NCBI GenBank assembly: GCA_903822175.1
Contig: CAIJOB010000009.1
Coordinates: 1-64,000 of the forward strand
Direction of reading: 5' to 3'
Source: an uncultured Alphaproteobacteria bacterium
GTDB lineage: Bacteria > Pseudomonadota > Alphaproteobacteria > Caulobacterales > Caulobacteraceae
Length of the DNA: 64,000 nucleotides
A program made the position numbers and the translations under genes. A model generated the notes under the pieces. That model ran no database searches. It saw only the letters and a program-made list of their open reading frames with translations, and was not told where the DNA came from. The stretch's first letter is position 1, and each line of letters opens with the position of its first letter. This document shows positions 55,658-64,000 of this stretch, in pieces.

Positions 55658-57015
55658 GCGGCGCGGCGCTGGTCAGCCTGGGACGTAGGCAGACCCGCGA
55701 TGCGCACGTGCTCCCACAGCCGGCTACGCCAGATCGCGATATAGGCCAGGGCCTCGATGACCAGCATGGCGGCCTGCACGCCCACGACGCCCCGCAGGCC
55801 GAGCCCCATCGCTATGCCCACCGTCCAGAGGATCGGCAGCAGCAGGATCCCCTGCGTGACGAAGGCGACGGAGGTGGCGGCCTTGGTCGCGCCGGCGCCG
55901 CGGAGCGCAAAGCTAAGGATGCGGGCAAAGGCGTCCAGGCTCATGGCGGCGGCCAGCAGCTGCGCCGGCCAGACCGCCATGACGGCGGTGGCCGGGTCGT
56001 CGATGAACAGGCGCAGGACGGCCTGCGGCGCCACCAGGACGGTGAGCGCGATCGGTGTGGCCAGCGCCGCCCCGGCCCAGCCCGCCCGCCAACCCCATCG
56101 GCGGGCTTCGAGAAGATCGCCACGACCGAGCGCCTGGCCGACCAGGGTGGCCGCCGCGACGCCCAGGCCGACCGCCAGCTGCATCGGCAGCAGCATCAGA
56201 TTGTTGAGCACGTTGATAACGGCCACCTCGGCGACGCCCAGGCGCGCGACGATGGCGAAGGCCCCCATCAGGCAGGCTTGGCTCAAGCTCTGCTGGAGGC
56301 TCACAGGCCAGCCGATGCGGACAATATCGCCCAGGCCGGTGCGGTCCGGCGGGCGCGCGAAAAGGCCGGGTATCGGGGCATAGCGCCAGGCGATCATGAC
56401 CTGGAGGGCGAGCGTCGCCATGCCCGGCAGGCTGGTCGCCAGGCCCGCGCCGAGCGCGCCCAGTCCGGCGGTGTGGATCAGCAGGAAGCTCGCCAGGATC
56501 TGACAGGGCGCAACAGCGGCCGTGACCGTGAAGGCCACAGCAGGACGCCCCACGGCGATCCAATAGGCGTTGAAGGCGATGGTGACCCCGAAGAGCGCCA
56601 GCGCCGGCGCGGCCGCGCGCAGGAAGTCTGCGCCCGCGTCGGCGGCTGGGCCCGCGCCGAGCATGAGGCTCACCAGGGGCGGCCCCGCGGTCCAGGCCGC
56701 CGCCGCGAGCGCGAGGCCAAGCGGCGCGCCGAGCGCCAGCGCGTTGGTCAGAGCGGCGCCCGCCTCGCGGGGAGCGCCGGCTCCAGTGGCGCGCGAGACG
56801 ATGGCCTGCGTCCCGGTGTCGAGGCCGTACAGCAGGGCCAGCAGCAGCGTGAACAGCACATTGCCCAGACCGACCCCGGCCAGGGCCGCCGACCCCAGCC
56901 GACCGACCATCGCCAGCGCCGCCAGGCTCACGGCGTTCTGGATCAGGAAGAAGGCGACCAGCGGCGCGGACAGGACGGCGATCGGTCGGACGACGCGGCG
57001 CAGATAGCCTTCCAT
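55654..57015 (-). CDS. MATE family efflux transporter
   Basis: A 453-residue inner-membrane antiporter with about 12 helices in two similar halves. Features include the N-terminal VRPIAVLSAPLVAFFLIQN and VGLGNVLFTLLLALLYGLDTGTQAIVSRATGAG in the first half, and VINVLNNLMLLPMQLAVGLGVAAATLVGQALGRG in the second. These pumps export cationic compounds using sodium or proton gradients; the substrate is unknown. Confidence 0.93.
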   Translation of the reverse strand: MEGYLRRVVRPIAVLSAPLVAFFLIQNAVSLAALAMVGRLGSAALAGVGLGNVLFTLLLALLYGLDTGTQAIVSRATGAGAPREAGAALTNALALGAPLGLALAAAAWTAGPPLVSLMLGAGPAADAGADFLRAAAPALALFGVTIAFNAYWIAVGRPAVAFTVTAAVAPCQILASFLLIHTAGLGALGAGLATSLPGMATLALQVMIAWRYAPIPGLFARPPDRTGLGDIVRIGWPVSLQQSLSQACLMGAFAIVARLGVAEVAVINVLNNLMLLPMQLAVGLGVAAATLVGQALGRGDLLEARRWGWRAGWAGAALATPIALTVLVAPQAVLRLFIDDPATAVMAVWPAQLLAAAMSLDAFARILSFALRGAGATKAATSVAFVTQGILLLPILWTVGIAMGLGLRGVVGVQAAMLVIEALAYIAIWRSRLWEHVRIAGLPTSQADQRRAA

Positions 57016-57047
57016 GCCGCCGAGCCTAGCGCCTCACCGGCGCAGGG

Positions 57048-57503
57048 TCACGGCGCCTTGGTCCAGGTCTGGGCCTTGCAGAACACCAGCACGCAGCCGG
57101 AGACCTTGAGATTCCCGTCGGCGCCGATGCTCATCTTCGACTTATAGGTCTTGCCGTCGTTGGGGTCGTAGATCTTGCCATCGACCCAGTTGCCGGCCGC
57201 CTCGCGGGTGAAGTCGCTGATGATCAGCACGCCGAGCAGCGGCCGCGACCGCAGCGCCGGATTCGGGTTGTTGGCGTCGTGCAGCGGCCCGGCCGGCGCG
57301 TCGGCCGGCGGCTTCAGCCAGATCAGCGCCCCGCAAGCCTGGGCGGGATTGGCGGCGCAGGGGCCTACCCTCACCTTGCCGCCGCCGGCGTCGGTCAGCC
57401 AGTCGCCGAAGGTCGGATCGGCGGCCGGCGCGGCGTGAGCCGCATGGCCGACCGTCAGGGCCACCGCGAGAAGGCCCGCAACCCACACTCTGAGATCATT
57501 CAT
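57048..57503 (-). CDS. Secreted DUF2147-family protein
   Basis: A 151-residue protein with a signal peptide (about 1-24, ending HAAHA) and a DUF2147 domain: FGDWLTDAGGGKVRVGPC, then DGKIYDPNDGKTYKSKMSI, then VSGCVLVFCKAQTW. Three or four cysteines may pair. I start at MNDLRVW; its ATG overlaps the permease stop by eight bases, so it is the distal gene of the transporter operon. Function unknown, periplasmic. Confidence 0.87.
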   Translation of the reverse strand: MNDLRVWVAGLLAVALTVGHAAHAAPAADPTFGDWLTDAGGGKVRVGPCAANPAQACGALIWLKPPADAPAGPLHDANNPNPALRSRPLLGVLIISDFTREAAGNWVDGKIYDPNDGKTYKSKMSIGADGNLKVSGCVLVFCKAQTWTKAP

Positions 57504-59946
57504 AGCGAAGCGCTCCCACTGGCCGGGCTCGGGCGACCCGCAAGGCATGGATGAAGACTGTGCCCCAGGCGATCAGCACCGCAAGCCCGACCGCGGCGGC
57601 GAAGGTCCACGGCGCGAGCGGCACCTTGTAGACGAAGCCCTGCAGCCACCAGTTCATCGCGAACCACGACGCCGGCACCGCCAGCAGGCTGGCCCACAGC
57701 ACTGGCTGGGTGAACTGCCAGAGCAAGAGCTTGAGGATGTCGGCTGAGTTGGCGCCCATGGCCTTGCGGATGCCGATCTCCTTGGTGCGCCGCTCGGTGG
57801 TGTAGGCCGAGAGCGCAAAGAGACCCAGGCAGGCGATGGAGAGCGCGATCAGGGCGCAGGCGGTGATCACGGCGCCCTGCACGATCGTGTCGACGTACCA
57901 GCGCAGCATGAACTGATCGACGAAGTAGCGGATGATCGGGCCGTTGCCGAACCGCTTCCAAACCTTGTCGATGGCCGGCAGGGCCTGGGCCTTCTTGGCG
58001 CCGTCCAGCCGGACGTTGAGGGCCATGGAGTCATAGCGGCCGCCGCCGGTCTTGTAGGCGATCGGGAAGACCGCTGGGGGAATCTTGGTCCGTGCGGACC
58101 CGAAGTTGAAGTCCGGGATCACACCGAGGATGACCGACGGCAGGTTGGCGGTTCCGGTCCAGCACTGGCCCTTGCAGTCTGGCGCCGCCATGCCGGTCCA
58201 GTTCACCGACTGACCGACGGCCTTGGCCGGGTCGGCAAAGCCCAGTTCGCGGGCCGCAGACTGGTTGATCACCAGGGGCTGGTGAAACGTCGCGCCGTTG
58301 GCGGAGTCGCCCGGGCGGTTCGCATCGTAGAGCCGCCCCGCCAGGGGCTTCAGCCGATAGACGTCGAAGAAGTTCGCGTCCACCGGGCTGAGGACCATGT
58401 AGGGGTGCTTGCTGCCGAAATTCAGCACCACCTCGTTGTCCATCAGCGCCAGGCTGTCGCCCGACGAGCAGGCGGCGTTCAGCACGCCGGGCACGCGCCG
58501 CACCTCGTCGCGCAGGGTGTCGGTGCAGGGCTGGGCGAACAGCAGCATCACCTGGTCCTTGTCGAGGCCCGTGGAGGCGTTGATCGCGAACATGGTCTGG
58601 CGATAGATCGTGCCGGCGGCGAGGATGAGCGCGATCAGCACCGAGAACTGGAAGACCACCAGGATCTGGCGAACGCCGACGCCGCCGGCGCCCTGCACCG
58701 GGCCGCCCTTGAGCACCGCCGCAGGACGGAAGTTCGACAGCACGAAGGCGGGATAGGCGCCGGCCAGCACCGCGACCAGCAACAGCACGCCGACGATGCC
58801 GCCGGCCAGCACCGGGTCGTGCAGATAGTCGAAGTGGATGCGCCGCTGGACCAGCAGATTGAAGGCCGGCATCAGCAGCTCCGCCAGGGCTACCGCCACC
58901 AGACCGGCGAGCAGCACATAGACGAAGGCCTCGCCCATGAACTGGACGATCAGGTCCCGCCGCGAGGCGCCGGCGGCCTTGCGGACGCCCACCTCCACGG
59001 CGCGGCGCGCGGCGCGGGCGGTCATCAGGGTGACGAAATTGATCGCCGCCACCAGCACGATCAGGCCGCCGACCGCGCCGATGGACGCGACCACGCCCGG
59101 GTCGGCCGAGGCCTTGTCGAAGGAGGTCGACATGGCCTTGCGCATATGGATCGCGCCGATGTTGATCGGGGTCATGACGACGATGTTGGTGTCGCTGCTG
59201 ATCCCATCGTGCCGCTTCACGAAGCTCGGCATCTGGGCGTTCACCGAAGCGATGGTCGCGCCGGGCTTCAGCCGGAAATAGGTCTGCACGCGGTTCGAGG
59301 TCCACGAGCCGTTGGCCGGATCGTTCATCACGCTGTTGGCGGCCAGGCTCGACAGGAAGATGTTGCCGTTGATCTCGGTGTTCGACGGCAGGTCCTGGAG
59401 GACCGCGGTGACCCGCACGGGTCGCTTGTCGACCATCAGAATCTTGCCCAGCGGCGTGTCCCGCCCGAAGTATTTGCGCGCCGTGCTGAGGTCGATGACG
59501 ACGGTGTCGGGGGCGTCCAGCGCATGGCTCAGGTCGCCGGCCACCTTGGGCATGGGCATGACGCGGAAGAAGTTCGGGTCCACGGCCTGAACCCCCTGCT
59601 CGGCGGCGCTGATCTCGCCGTGGCGGACTTCCGGCGGAAAGCCGCCGATGGCGAAGCGGGTGACCTCCTTCATCTGCGGGAAGTCGAGGCGCAGCGCCTC
59701 GGCCAGCCGGACCGGCGTGTAGGCGTTGTCCGAGGGCTTGCTCCCGGGGATCGTGACGACCTGCGAGATGCGGTAGGTGCGCTGCCAGCTGGGGATGAAC
59801 TTGTCGTAGCTGTACTCGTCGCGCACGAAGAGGGCGACCAGCATGGCGGCGGCAAAGCCGATGGCCAGGCCCGCGATGGTGATGCCCGCATAGAGCCGAT
59901 TGCGGCCCAGATTGCGCAGCGCGGCGGCGAGGTAGTTACGCAGCAT
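57496..59946 (-). CDS. MacB-type ABC transporter permease with two FtsX domains
   Basis: An 816-residue inner-membrane protein. It has an N-terminal helix (NRLYAGITIAGLAIGFAAAM), a large periplasmic MacB_PCD domain, three helices forming the first FtsX domain (about 290-420), a second periplasmic part, and a second FtsX domain (about 690-800), whose loop reads RRTKEIGIRKAMGA. This two-FtsX arrangement is typical of MacB-like permeases that act as mechanotransmission exporters. No nucleotide-binding domain is fused; it is on the next gene. Confidence 0.93.
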   Translation of the reverse strand: MLRNYLAAALRNLGRNRLYAGITIAGLAIGFAAAMLVALFVRDEYSYDKFIPSWQRTYRISQVVTIPGSKPSDNAYTPVRLAEALRLDFPQMKEVTRFAIGGFPPEVRHGEISAAEQGVQAVDPNFFRVMPMPKVAGDLSHALDAPDTVVIDLSTARKYFGRDTPLGKILMVDKRPVRVTAVLQDLPSNTEINGNIFLSSLAANSVMNDPANGSWTSNRVQTYFRLKPGATIASVNAQMPSFVKRHDGISSDTNIVVMTPINIGAIHMRKAMSTSFDKASADPGVVASIGAVGGLIVLVAAINFVTLMTARAARRAVEVGVRKAAGASRRDLIVQFMGEAFVYVLLAGLVAVALAELLMPAFNLLVQRRIHFDYLHDPVLAGGIVGVLLLVAVLAGAYPAFVLSNFRPAAVLKGGPVQGAGGVGVRQILVVFQFSVLIALILAAGTIYRQTMFAINASTGLDKDQVMLLFAQPCTDTLRDEVRRVPGVLNAACSSGDSLALMDNEVVLNFGSKHPYMVLSPVDANFFDVYRLKPLAGRLYDANRPGDSANGATFHQPLVINQSAARELGFADPAKAVGQSVNWTGMAAPDCKGQCWTGTANLPSVILGVIPDFNFGSARTKIPPAVFPIAYKTGGGRYDSMALNVRLDGAKKAQALPAIDKVWKRFGNGPIIRYFVDQFMLRWYVDTIVQGAVITACALIALSIACLGLFALSAYTTERRTKEIGIRKAMGANSADILKLLLWQFTQPVLWASLLAVPASWFAMNWWLQGFVYKVPLAPWTFAAAVGLAVLIAWGTVFIHALRVARARPVGALRYE

Positions 59947-59957
59947 GGTCGTTGTCC

Positions 59958-60638
59958 TCAGGCCGCCAGCAGGGTTTCGGAGACCACCCGGCCGTCCAGC
60001 AGCTTGATGGTCCGCTGGGCGACGGCGGCATGGGCCAGGGAGTGGGTGACCATGATCACCGTGACCCCGGCAGCGGCGGCGGCGGTCAGCAGTTCCATCA
60101 CCGCCTCGCCATTGACCGTGTCGAGGTTGCCGGTCGGTTCGTCGGCGAGGATCAGGCTGGGGTCGGAGACGAGCGCGCGAGCGACGGCGACGCGCTGTTG
60201 CTGACCGCCGGAGAGCTGTTGAGGCCGGTGCCGGGCGCGGTGGCCCATGCCGACCCGCTCCAGCGCCTCGGCGACGCGGCGTTTGCGCTCAGCGGTCGGC
60301 ACCCGGCGGTAGAGCAGCGCCACCTCGACGTTCTCGGCGACGGAGAGGTCGTCGATCAGGTTGAAGCTCTGGAAGACAAAGCCGATGCGGTCACGGCGAA
60401 GCGCCGTCAGCTCACGCTCCGAACGCCTGGCCACCTGCTCGCCGAAAAACTCGAAATCGCCGGACGTCGGCGTGTCGAGCAACCCCAGCGTGTTGAGCAG
60501 CGTCGACTTCCCACAGCCGGACGGACCCATGATGGCGACGAACTCGCCGCCCCGGACCTCCATGGAGATCTCGTTCAGCGCCAGGGTCTCGACCTCGGCG
60601 GTGCGGTAGATCTTGCTGACGTTGGTGAGCTTGAGCAT
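59958..60638 (-). CDS. MacB/LolD-type ABC transporter ATP-binding protein
   Basis: A 226-residue ATPase of the MacB/LolD subfamily. Walker A is GPSGCGKST (near 39-47), the signature LSGGQQQRVAVAR, Walker B LILADEPTGNLD and the H-loop VTHSL. It pairs with the adjacent permease. It starts 19 bases after the HlyD-like gene. Confidence 0.95.
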   Translation of the reverse strand: MLKLTNVSKIYRTAEVETLALNEISMEVRGGEFVAIMGPSGCGKSTLLNTLGLLDTPTSGDFEFFGEQVARRSERELTALRRDRIGFVFQSFNLIDDLSVAENVEVALLYRRVPTAERKRRVAEALERVGMGHRARHRPQQLSGGQQQRVAVARALVSDPSLILADEPTGNLDTVNGEAVMELLTAAAAAGVTVIMVTHSLAHAAVAQRTIKLLDGRVVSETLLAA

Positions 60639-60657
60639 TCCTGCCCTCCAGATTGAA

Positions 60658-61929
60658 TTACTTCGTCAAAACGACGCGATCGACTTTCTCGAAGCCGTTG
60701 TAGTCCGAGGTGATCACCCGCTCGCCGGGCTTGAGGCCGCCCAGCACCTCCACCTGATCGGCGCTACGCCGGCCGATGTGGATGCGCCGGCGGTCGGCGT
60801 GGGTCCCGCTGGCGTCGGCCACCATGGCCCAGTCGCCGCCGGTGCGCTCCAGGAAGGCGCCCGCGGGAAGGACGAGGGCCGGCCGATCGCCGCCAAGCGT
60901 CAGCCGGCCCTCCAGCGCCTGGCCGGGGAGGAGGCCATGCGGCATGGCGCCTTCGAAGGCGAAATCCACCTGGAAGGTCGCGTTCTTCACCTGCGGATCG
61001 ACCCGCGTCACCCGGACCGGCAGCTCCTGATCGCCGATGGTGACGCGGCCGGTCTGACCCGGGCGCACCCGGTCGAGGTAGTATTCGTCGATCTGCGCCT
61101 GCAGCTTGAAGCCGGTGTCGGCGACGATCTGGCCCAGGCGCTGGCCGCGATTGCGGATCTCGCCGACCTTGATGTCCATGTCGGTCAACCGCCCGGCCAC
61201 CGGGGCCCGCAACACCAGGCTGTCCAGCTTGCCGCGGGTGACCTTCAGGCTCTCCTGCAGGGTCGCCAGTTCGTTCTGGATCTGCGGGATCTGGCGGCGG
61301 CGCAGCACATCCTGCTCGGCGTTGGACGAGGTCTGCAGCGGGAGCAGTTTGCGGTTGTGATCCAGTTCGTCGTGCACCTGTTCATGCATGTCGCGGCTGA
61401 TGTAGCCCTTAGCGACCAGCTCATCCCGCCGCTCGGCGGTGCGTTGCAGGCGAATGATGTCGTACTGGATCTGCGCCTCGGCCCTCTCGTTGGCGACCCG
61501 GGCGTCCTCGAGCTGCTTTTCGTAGGTCTGCAACTGGGTGATCGATTCCACGAGCCGGCCCTCGCGGTCGAGGACGTCGAGCTCCAGCTCGGTGTTGCGG
61601 AAGCTCAGCAAGGGCTGGCCGACCTTCACCAGGTCGCCGGCCTGGGCGAAGACCTCCCGCACCTGTCCGCCCTCCAGAGCGTCGAGATAGATCACGTCCT
61701 TGGGCTGGGCGGTGGCGCGCAGAGCGACGAAGTCGTGGAACACGCCGGGCTCGGCGGTCCCCAGGGTGACGTTCTGGGCCGGCACCCGGACGGCCGACCG
61801 GACGCCGCTCAGCGCCAGCGCGCCAAAGGCCGCGGCAACGAGCACGGCGACCGTCACGCCGGCCGCGATCAGCGTGCGCCGTTGTCGCCACCAGGGCGTT
61901 GCCATCTGCCTGTCCATCACCGAACTCAT
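60658..61929 (-). CDS. Membrane-fusion (HlyD/MacA-type) periplasmic adaptor
   Basis: A 423-residue adaptor for the tripartite exporter. A signal-anchor helix lies at about 19-42, then a lipoyl/barrel-sandwich half (GGQVREVFAQAGDLVKVGQPLLSF), a long coiled-coil hairpin (about 125-245), the second lipoyl half (VLRAPVAGRLTDMDIKVGEI), and a beta-barrel plus membrane-proximal domain. It would link the permease to an outer-membrane channel, which is not in this window. Confidence 0.93.
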   Translation of the reverse strand: MSSVMDRQMATPWWRQRRTLIAAGVTVAVLVAAAFGALALSGVRSAVRVPAQNVTLGTAEPGVFHDFVALRATAQPKDVIYLDALEGGQVREVFAQAGDLVKVGQPLLSFRNTELELDVLDREGRLVESITQLQTYEKQLEDARVANERAEAQIQYDIIRLQRTAERRDELVAKGYISRDMHEQVHDELDHNRKLLPLQTSSNAEQDVLRRRQIPQIQNELATLQESLKVTRGKLDSLVLRAPVAGRLTDMDIKVGEIRNRGQRLGQIVADTGFKLQAQIDEYYLDRVRPGQTGRVTIGDQELPVRVTRVDPQVKNATFQVDFAFEGAMPHGLLPGQALEGRLTLGGDRPALVLPAGAFLERTGGDWAMVADASGTHADRRRIHIGRRSADQVEVLGGLKPGERVITSDYNGFEKVDRVVLTK

Positions 61930-62018
61930 GCCGACAGTGTCGCTTGGCTTGGCTGTTCCGTGAAACGCCGCACGATCAACGGCTTAGCCGGAACGCGCGC
62001 AATTCCATGCAACATCGG

Positions 62019-62034
62019 TGTCCGGAAACGGACA
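62019..62034. promoter_or_regulatory. Perfect inverted repeat between the exporter and two-component genes
   Basis: TGTCCG-GAAA-CGGACA is a perfect 6-bp dyad in the 194-bp divergent region (61930-62123). Its size and place fit a binding site for the dimeric Fis-type response regulator encoded next door, controlling one or both units. No promoter hexamers are clear. Confidence 0.55.
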
Positions 62035-62123
62035 TCGGCGGCGGGCCGGTCGCGCCCGAGCGCGCGTAAGCCCTTGACCCAACTGGCTTTGCCGCAAGCT
62101 GCGCAACGCCGTAGATTCAAAGG

Positions 62124-62660
62124 GTGGCGACCAACCTCCTCATCGTCGACGACGACCCCGATGTGCTGAAGGCCGCCGCCTCGGCCCTGGCGCGGGCCGC
62201 TGATCGGGTCGACACCGCGCCGTCTCCCGAAGGGGTGGTTGAGCGCGCGCACCTCTACGACGCCGTCCTGCTGGACATGAACTTCGCCACCGGCGCGCGC
62301 GATGGGGCCGCCGGCCTCGACACCCTGGACCGTCTGCAGGCGGCCGACCCGGCGCTGTCGGTGGTGCTGATGACCACCTATGGCGGTGTATCCCTGGCCG
62401 TGCAGGCGCTTAAGCGCGGCGCCGCCGACTTCATCCTCAAGCCCTGGCGCAACGAGGGTCTGGTCGAGGCGATGACGACCGCCGCCGCGCTCACCGCCGA
62501 ACGGCGCGCGTCGGGCAAGGCGCTGAACCTCGACGATCTGGAACGCCGCGCCATCGTCCGAGCGCTCTCGCTCTACGAGGGCAACGTCAGCCATGCGGCC
62601 CAGGCGCTCGGCCTGACGCGCCCTGCCCTCTACCGCCGGATGGAACGCCATGGCCTCTAG
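62124..62660 (+). CDS. Response regulator with Fis-type DNA-binding domain
   Basis: A 178-residue regulator. The receiver domain has Asp10-Asp11, phospho-acceptor Asp51 (LLDMNFA), Thr84/85 and Lys106 (LKPWR). The C-terminal Fis-like helix-turn-helix (about 135-178, NVSHAAQALGLTRPALYRRM) follows directly with no AAA+ sigma54 domain, like ActR/RegA rather than NtrC. GTG at 62124 is the start, and the SD is weak. It overlaps the kinase gene by 11 bases. Confidence 0.93.
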   Translation: MATNLLIVDDDPDVLKAAASALARAADRVDTAPSPEGVVERAHLYDAVLLDMNFATGARDGAAGLDTLDRLQAADPALSVVLMTTYGGVSLAVQALKRGAADFILKPWRNEGLVEAMTTAAALTAERRASGKALNLDDLERRAIVRALSLYEGNVSHAAQALGLTRPALYRRMERHGL

Positions 62661-63975
62661 GCCCTTTGGCGGCGCGGCCGGTTTCGCGTTCGGCGCGGCG
62701 CTGCGCGCGGCGGCGATCAGCGTGCTGGCGTTCGGCGGCCTGTGGGCGGCGGAGCGCCACCTCTGGGCGACCGGCGTGGTGCTGGCCGGCGTGCTGGCCC
62801 TGGTGGTCGCCGACCTGATCCGCAGCACCCGCGCCGCGGACCGGACGCTGGCGCAGTTAGTCGACGGCCTGACCGCCGAGGGCTACGAGCGCCCGACGAT
62901 CCCCGCGGGCCTGAACGAACTGGGCGTGGCGATCCGCGCGGCACTCGACCGGCTCGCCGTCACCCGCGCCGAGCGGCAGCAGCGCACGGACTTCCTGGAG
63001 GCGCTCGCCGACACCGTCAGCGCCGCCCTGCTGGTGGTCGACGACAAGGGCGCCGTCACCGCCGCCAACCGCGCCGCCCGCATTAGCCTGGGCGCGCACA
63101 TCGGCGCCCTGGCCGCGATCCCGGCCCTGGGCGCGGAGACGGCCGGGCGGCTGCTGGCGCTGCCGGTGGGCGCGCGGGAGATCGTCCGGCTGGCCGACCA
63201 GCGGGCGATGCTGGCGCAGGTTTCCGGCTTTACCGCCGACGCCGGCGCGCGGCGGCTGATCGCCCTGCAGAGCGTCTCCGGCGACCTCGACGCGGTGGAG
63301 GTGAAGGCCTGGCAGGACCTCGTGCGTGTGCTGGCTCACGAGATGATGAACTCGCTCACCCCCATCTGTTCGCTCTCGGAAAACATCGCCGGCAAGCTCG
63401 CCGAGCCGCACACGCCGCAGACCCGGACCGACGTGATCGAGGCCGCCGAGGTGATCGCGCGGCGCAGTCACGGGCTGATGAACTTCGTCGAACGCTACCG
63501 CCGGCTCACCGACGTCCCGGCCGCGGTCAAGACCCGCGCCCCGGCCGCGGAGGTGGTGCACAACCTGGACCAGCTGGCCGCGGCGATGATCGGCGCCGAC
63601 GCCATCGCCTATTCCAGCGCCGTGCAGCCTTCATGGCTCAGCATCGACGCCGATCCGGACCTGCTGGAGCAGGCGATGATCAATGTGCTGAAGAACGCGG
63701 TCGACGCCGTGCGGGGCCGCGACGGGGCTGCGGTGCGCCTGACCTGCACGCTGGAGGAGGGCCAGTTGGCGCTCACCGTGGCCGACGACGGGCCAGGCCT
63801 GCCGACCGACGATCCGGAGGGCGTTTTCGTACCCTTCTTCACCACCAAGGAAGGGGGTTCCGGCATCGGCCTGACGCTCGCCCGGCAGATCGCGCTCAGT
63901 CACGGCGGACGGTTGGAACACCGCGCCGCGAAGCCGCACGGCGCTGTTTTCCAGCTTCTGCTGCCCAGCGTTTAA
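62650..63975 (+). CDS. Sensor histidine kinase
   Basis: A 441-residue kinase. Two helices (about 10-33 and 38-56) anchor it with almost no periplasmic loop. A PAS-like segment follows (about 115-205). The H-box is VRVLAHEMMNSLTP with His230, and the ATPase has N-box INVLKNAVDAV, G1 DDGPGLP and G2 GSGIGLTLAR. This resembles NtrY-like kinases. With so little periplasmic sequence it probably senses a membrane or cytosolic cue. It pairs with the regulator upstream. Confidence 0.94.
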   Translation: MASRPFGGAAGFAFGAALRAAAISVLAFGGLWAAERHLWATGVVLAGVLALVVADLIRSTRAADRTLAQLVDGLTAEGYERPTIPAGLNELGVAIRAALDRLAVTRAERQQRTDFLEALADTVSAALLVVDDKGAVTAANRAARISLGAHIGALAAIPALGAETAGRLLALPVGAREIVRLADQRAMLAQVSGFTADAGARRLIALQSVSGDLDAVEVKAWQDLVRVLAHEMMNSLTPICSLSENIAGKLAEPHTPQTRTDVIEAAEVIARRSHGLMNFVERYRRLTDVPAAVKTRAPAAEVVHNLDQLAAAMIGADAIAYSSAVQPSWLSIDADPDLLEQAMINVLKNAVDAVRGRDGAAVRLTCTLEEGQLALTVADDGPGLPTDDPEGVFVPFFTTKEGGSGIGLTLARQIALSHGGRLEHRAAKPHGAVFQLLLPSV

Positions 63976-64000
63976 CCGGCGATCAGGGCGGCGCGCTCAG

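Noticed and set aside
62001..62034. Possible sigma54 (-24/-12) promoter near the exporter start
   Set aside because: A GG-N10-GC spacing could not be found in a usable position, and the regulator lacks the AAA+ domain that sigma54 activation would need.

Overview
The window is GC-rich chromosomal DNA of an alphaproteobacterium, most likely a member of the Caulobacteraceae (Caulobacter/Phenylobacterium type). The main evidence is the order clpP - cicA - clpX - lon - HU, in which cicA (a HAD phosphatase between clpP and clpX) is known from Caulobacter. The compact nuo operon, the sulfur-mobilisation operon headed by an IscR regulator, and a TonB-dependent receptor beside catabolic enzymes fit the same group. 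The genus is an inference. I see no transposase, integrase, phage gene, CRISPR array or plasmid origin.

Layout. 1-12691 (minus strand): respiratory complex I genes nuoA-B-C-D-E-(orf69)-F-G-H-(lipoprotein)-I-J-K-L-M, with nuoM cut by the window edge. Two unnamed 69-residue genes are embedded in it through stop/start overlaps. 12911-12987: tRNA-Asp, whose 3' end overlaps the antisense end of a TPR-sulfotransferase gene. 14590-24978: an accessory catabolic block (TonB receptor, PhyH-type dioxygenase, dienelactone hydrolase, GFA protein, Baeyer-Villiger-type flavoprotein, aldo/keto reductase, POT transporter, secreted alpha/beta hydrolase). 25064-25140: tRNA-Val. 25157-34643: a Sel1 protein with an embedded M15-like motif set, then the proteostasis block (HU, Lon, ClpX, CicA, ClpP), with three small-molecule enzymes placed between lon and clpX.

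34829-41291: M20 peptidase, ethanolamine ammonia-lyase (eutBC) and, beyond a divergent DsbA-like gene, a cobalt-type nitrile hydratase operon (alpha with a His-rich N-terminus, beta, accessory protein). 41304-47210: ndk, an ABC-F ATPase, a KirBac-type potassium channel, stress-type small proteins and a flippase-like membrane protein. 47237-54454 (minus): one suf operon, iscR - cysteine desulfurase - sufB - orf133 - sufC - sufD - sufS - sufT - sufA. 54633-63975: hydrolase, SnoaL-like protein, MATE pump, a DUF2147 protein with a MacAB-type transporter, and a divergent response regulator/histidine kinase pair with a perfect inverted repeat between the two units.

Most genes are packed with ATGA, TGATG or TTGA overlaps, so translational coupling is a recurring feature. 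Two genes (nuoE and the nitrile hydratase accessory gene) are best read from TTG starts. I found no clear candidate for a wholly new system. The best leads are the two small complex I operon genes, the Sel1/M15-like protein, the His-rich nitrile hydratase, orf133 of the suf operon, and the palindrome between the transporter and its putative two-component regulator.
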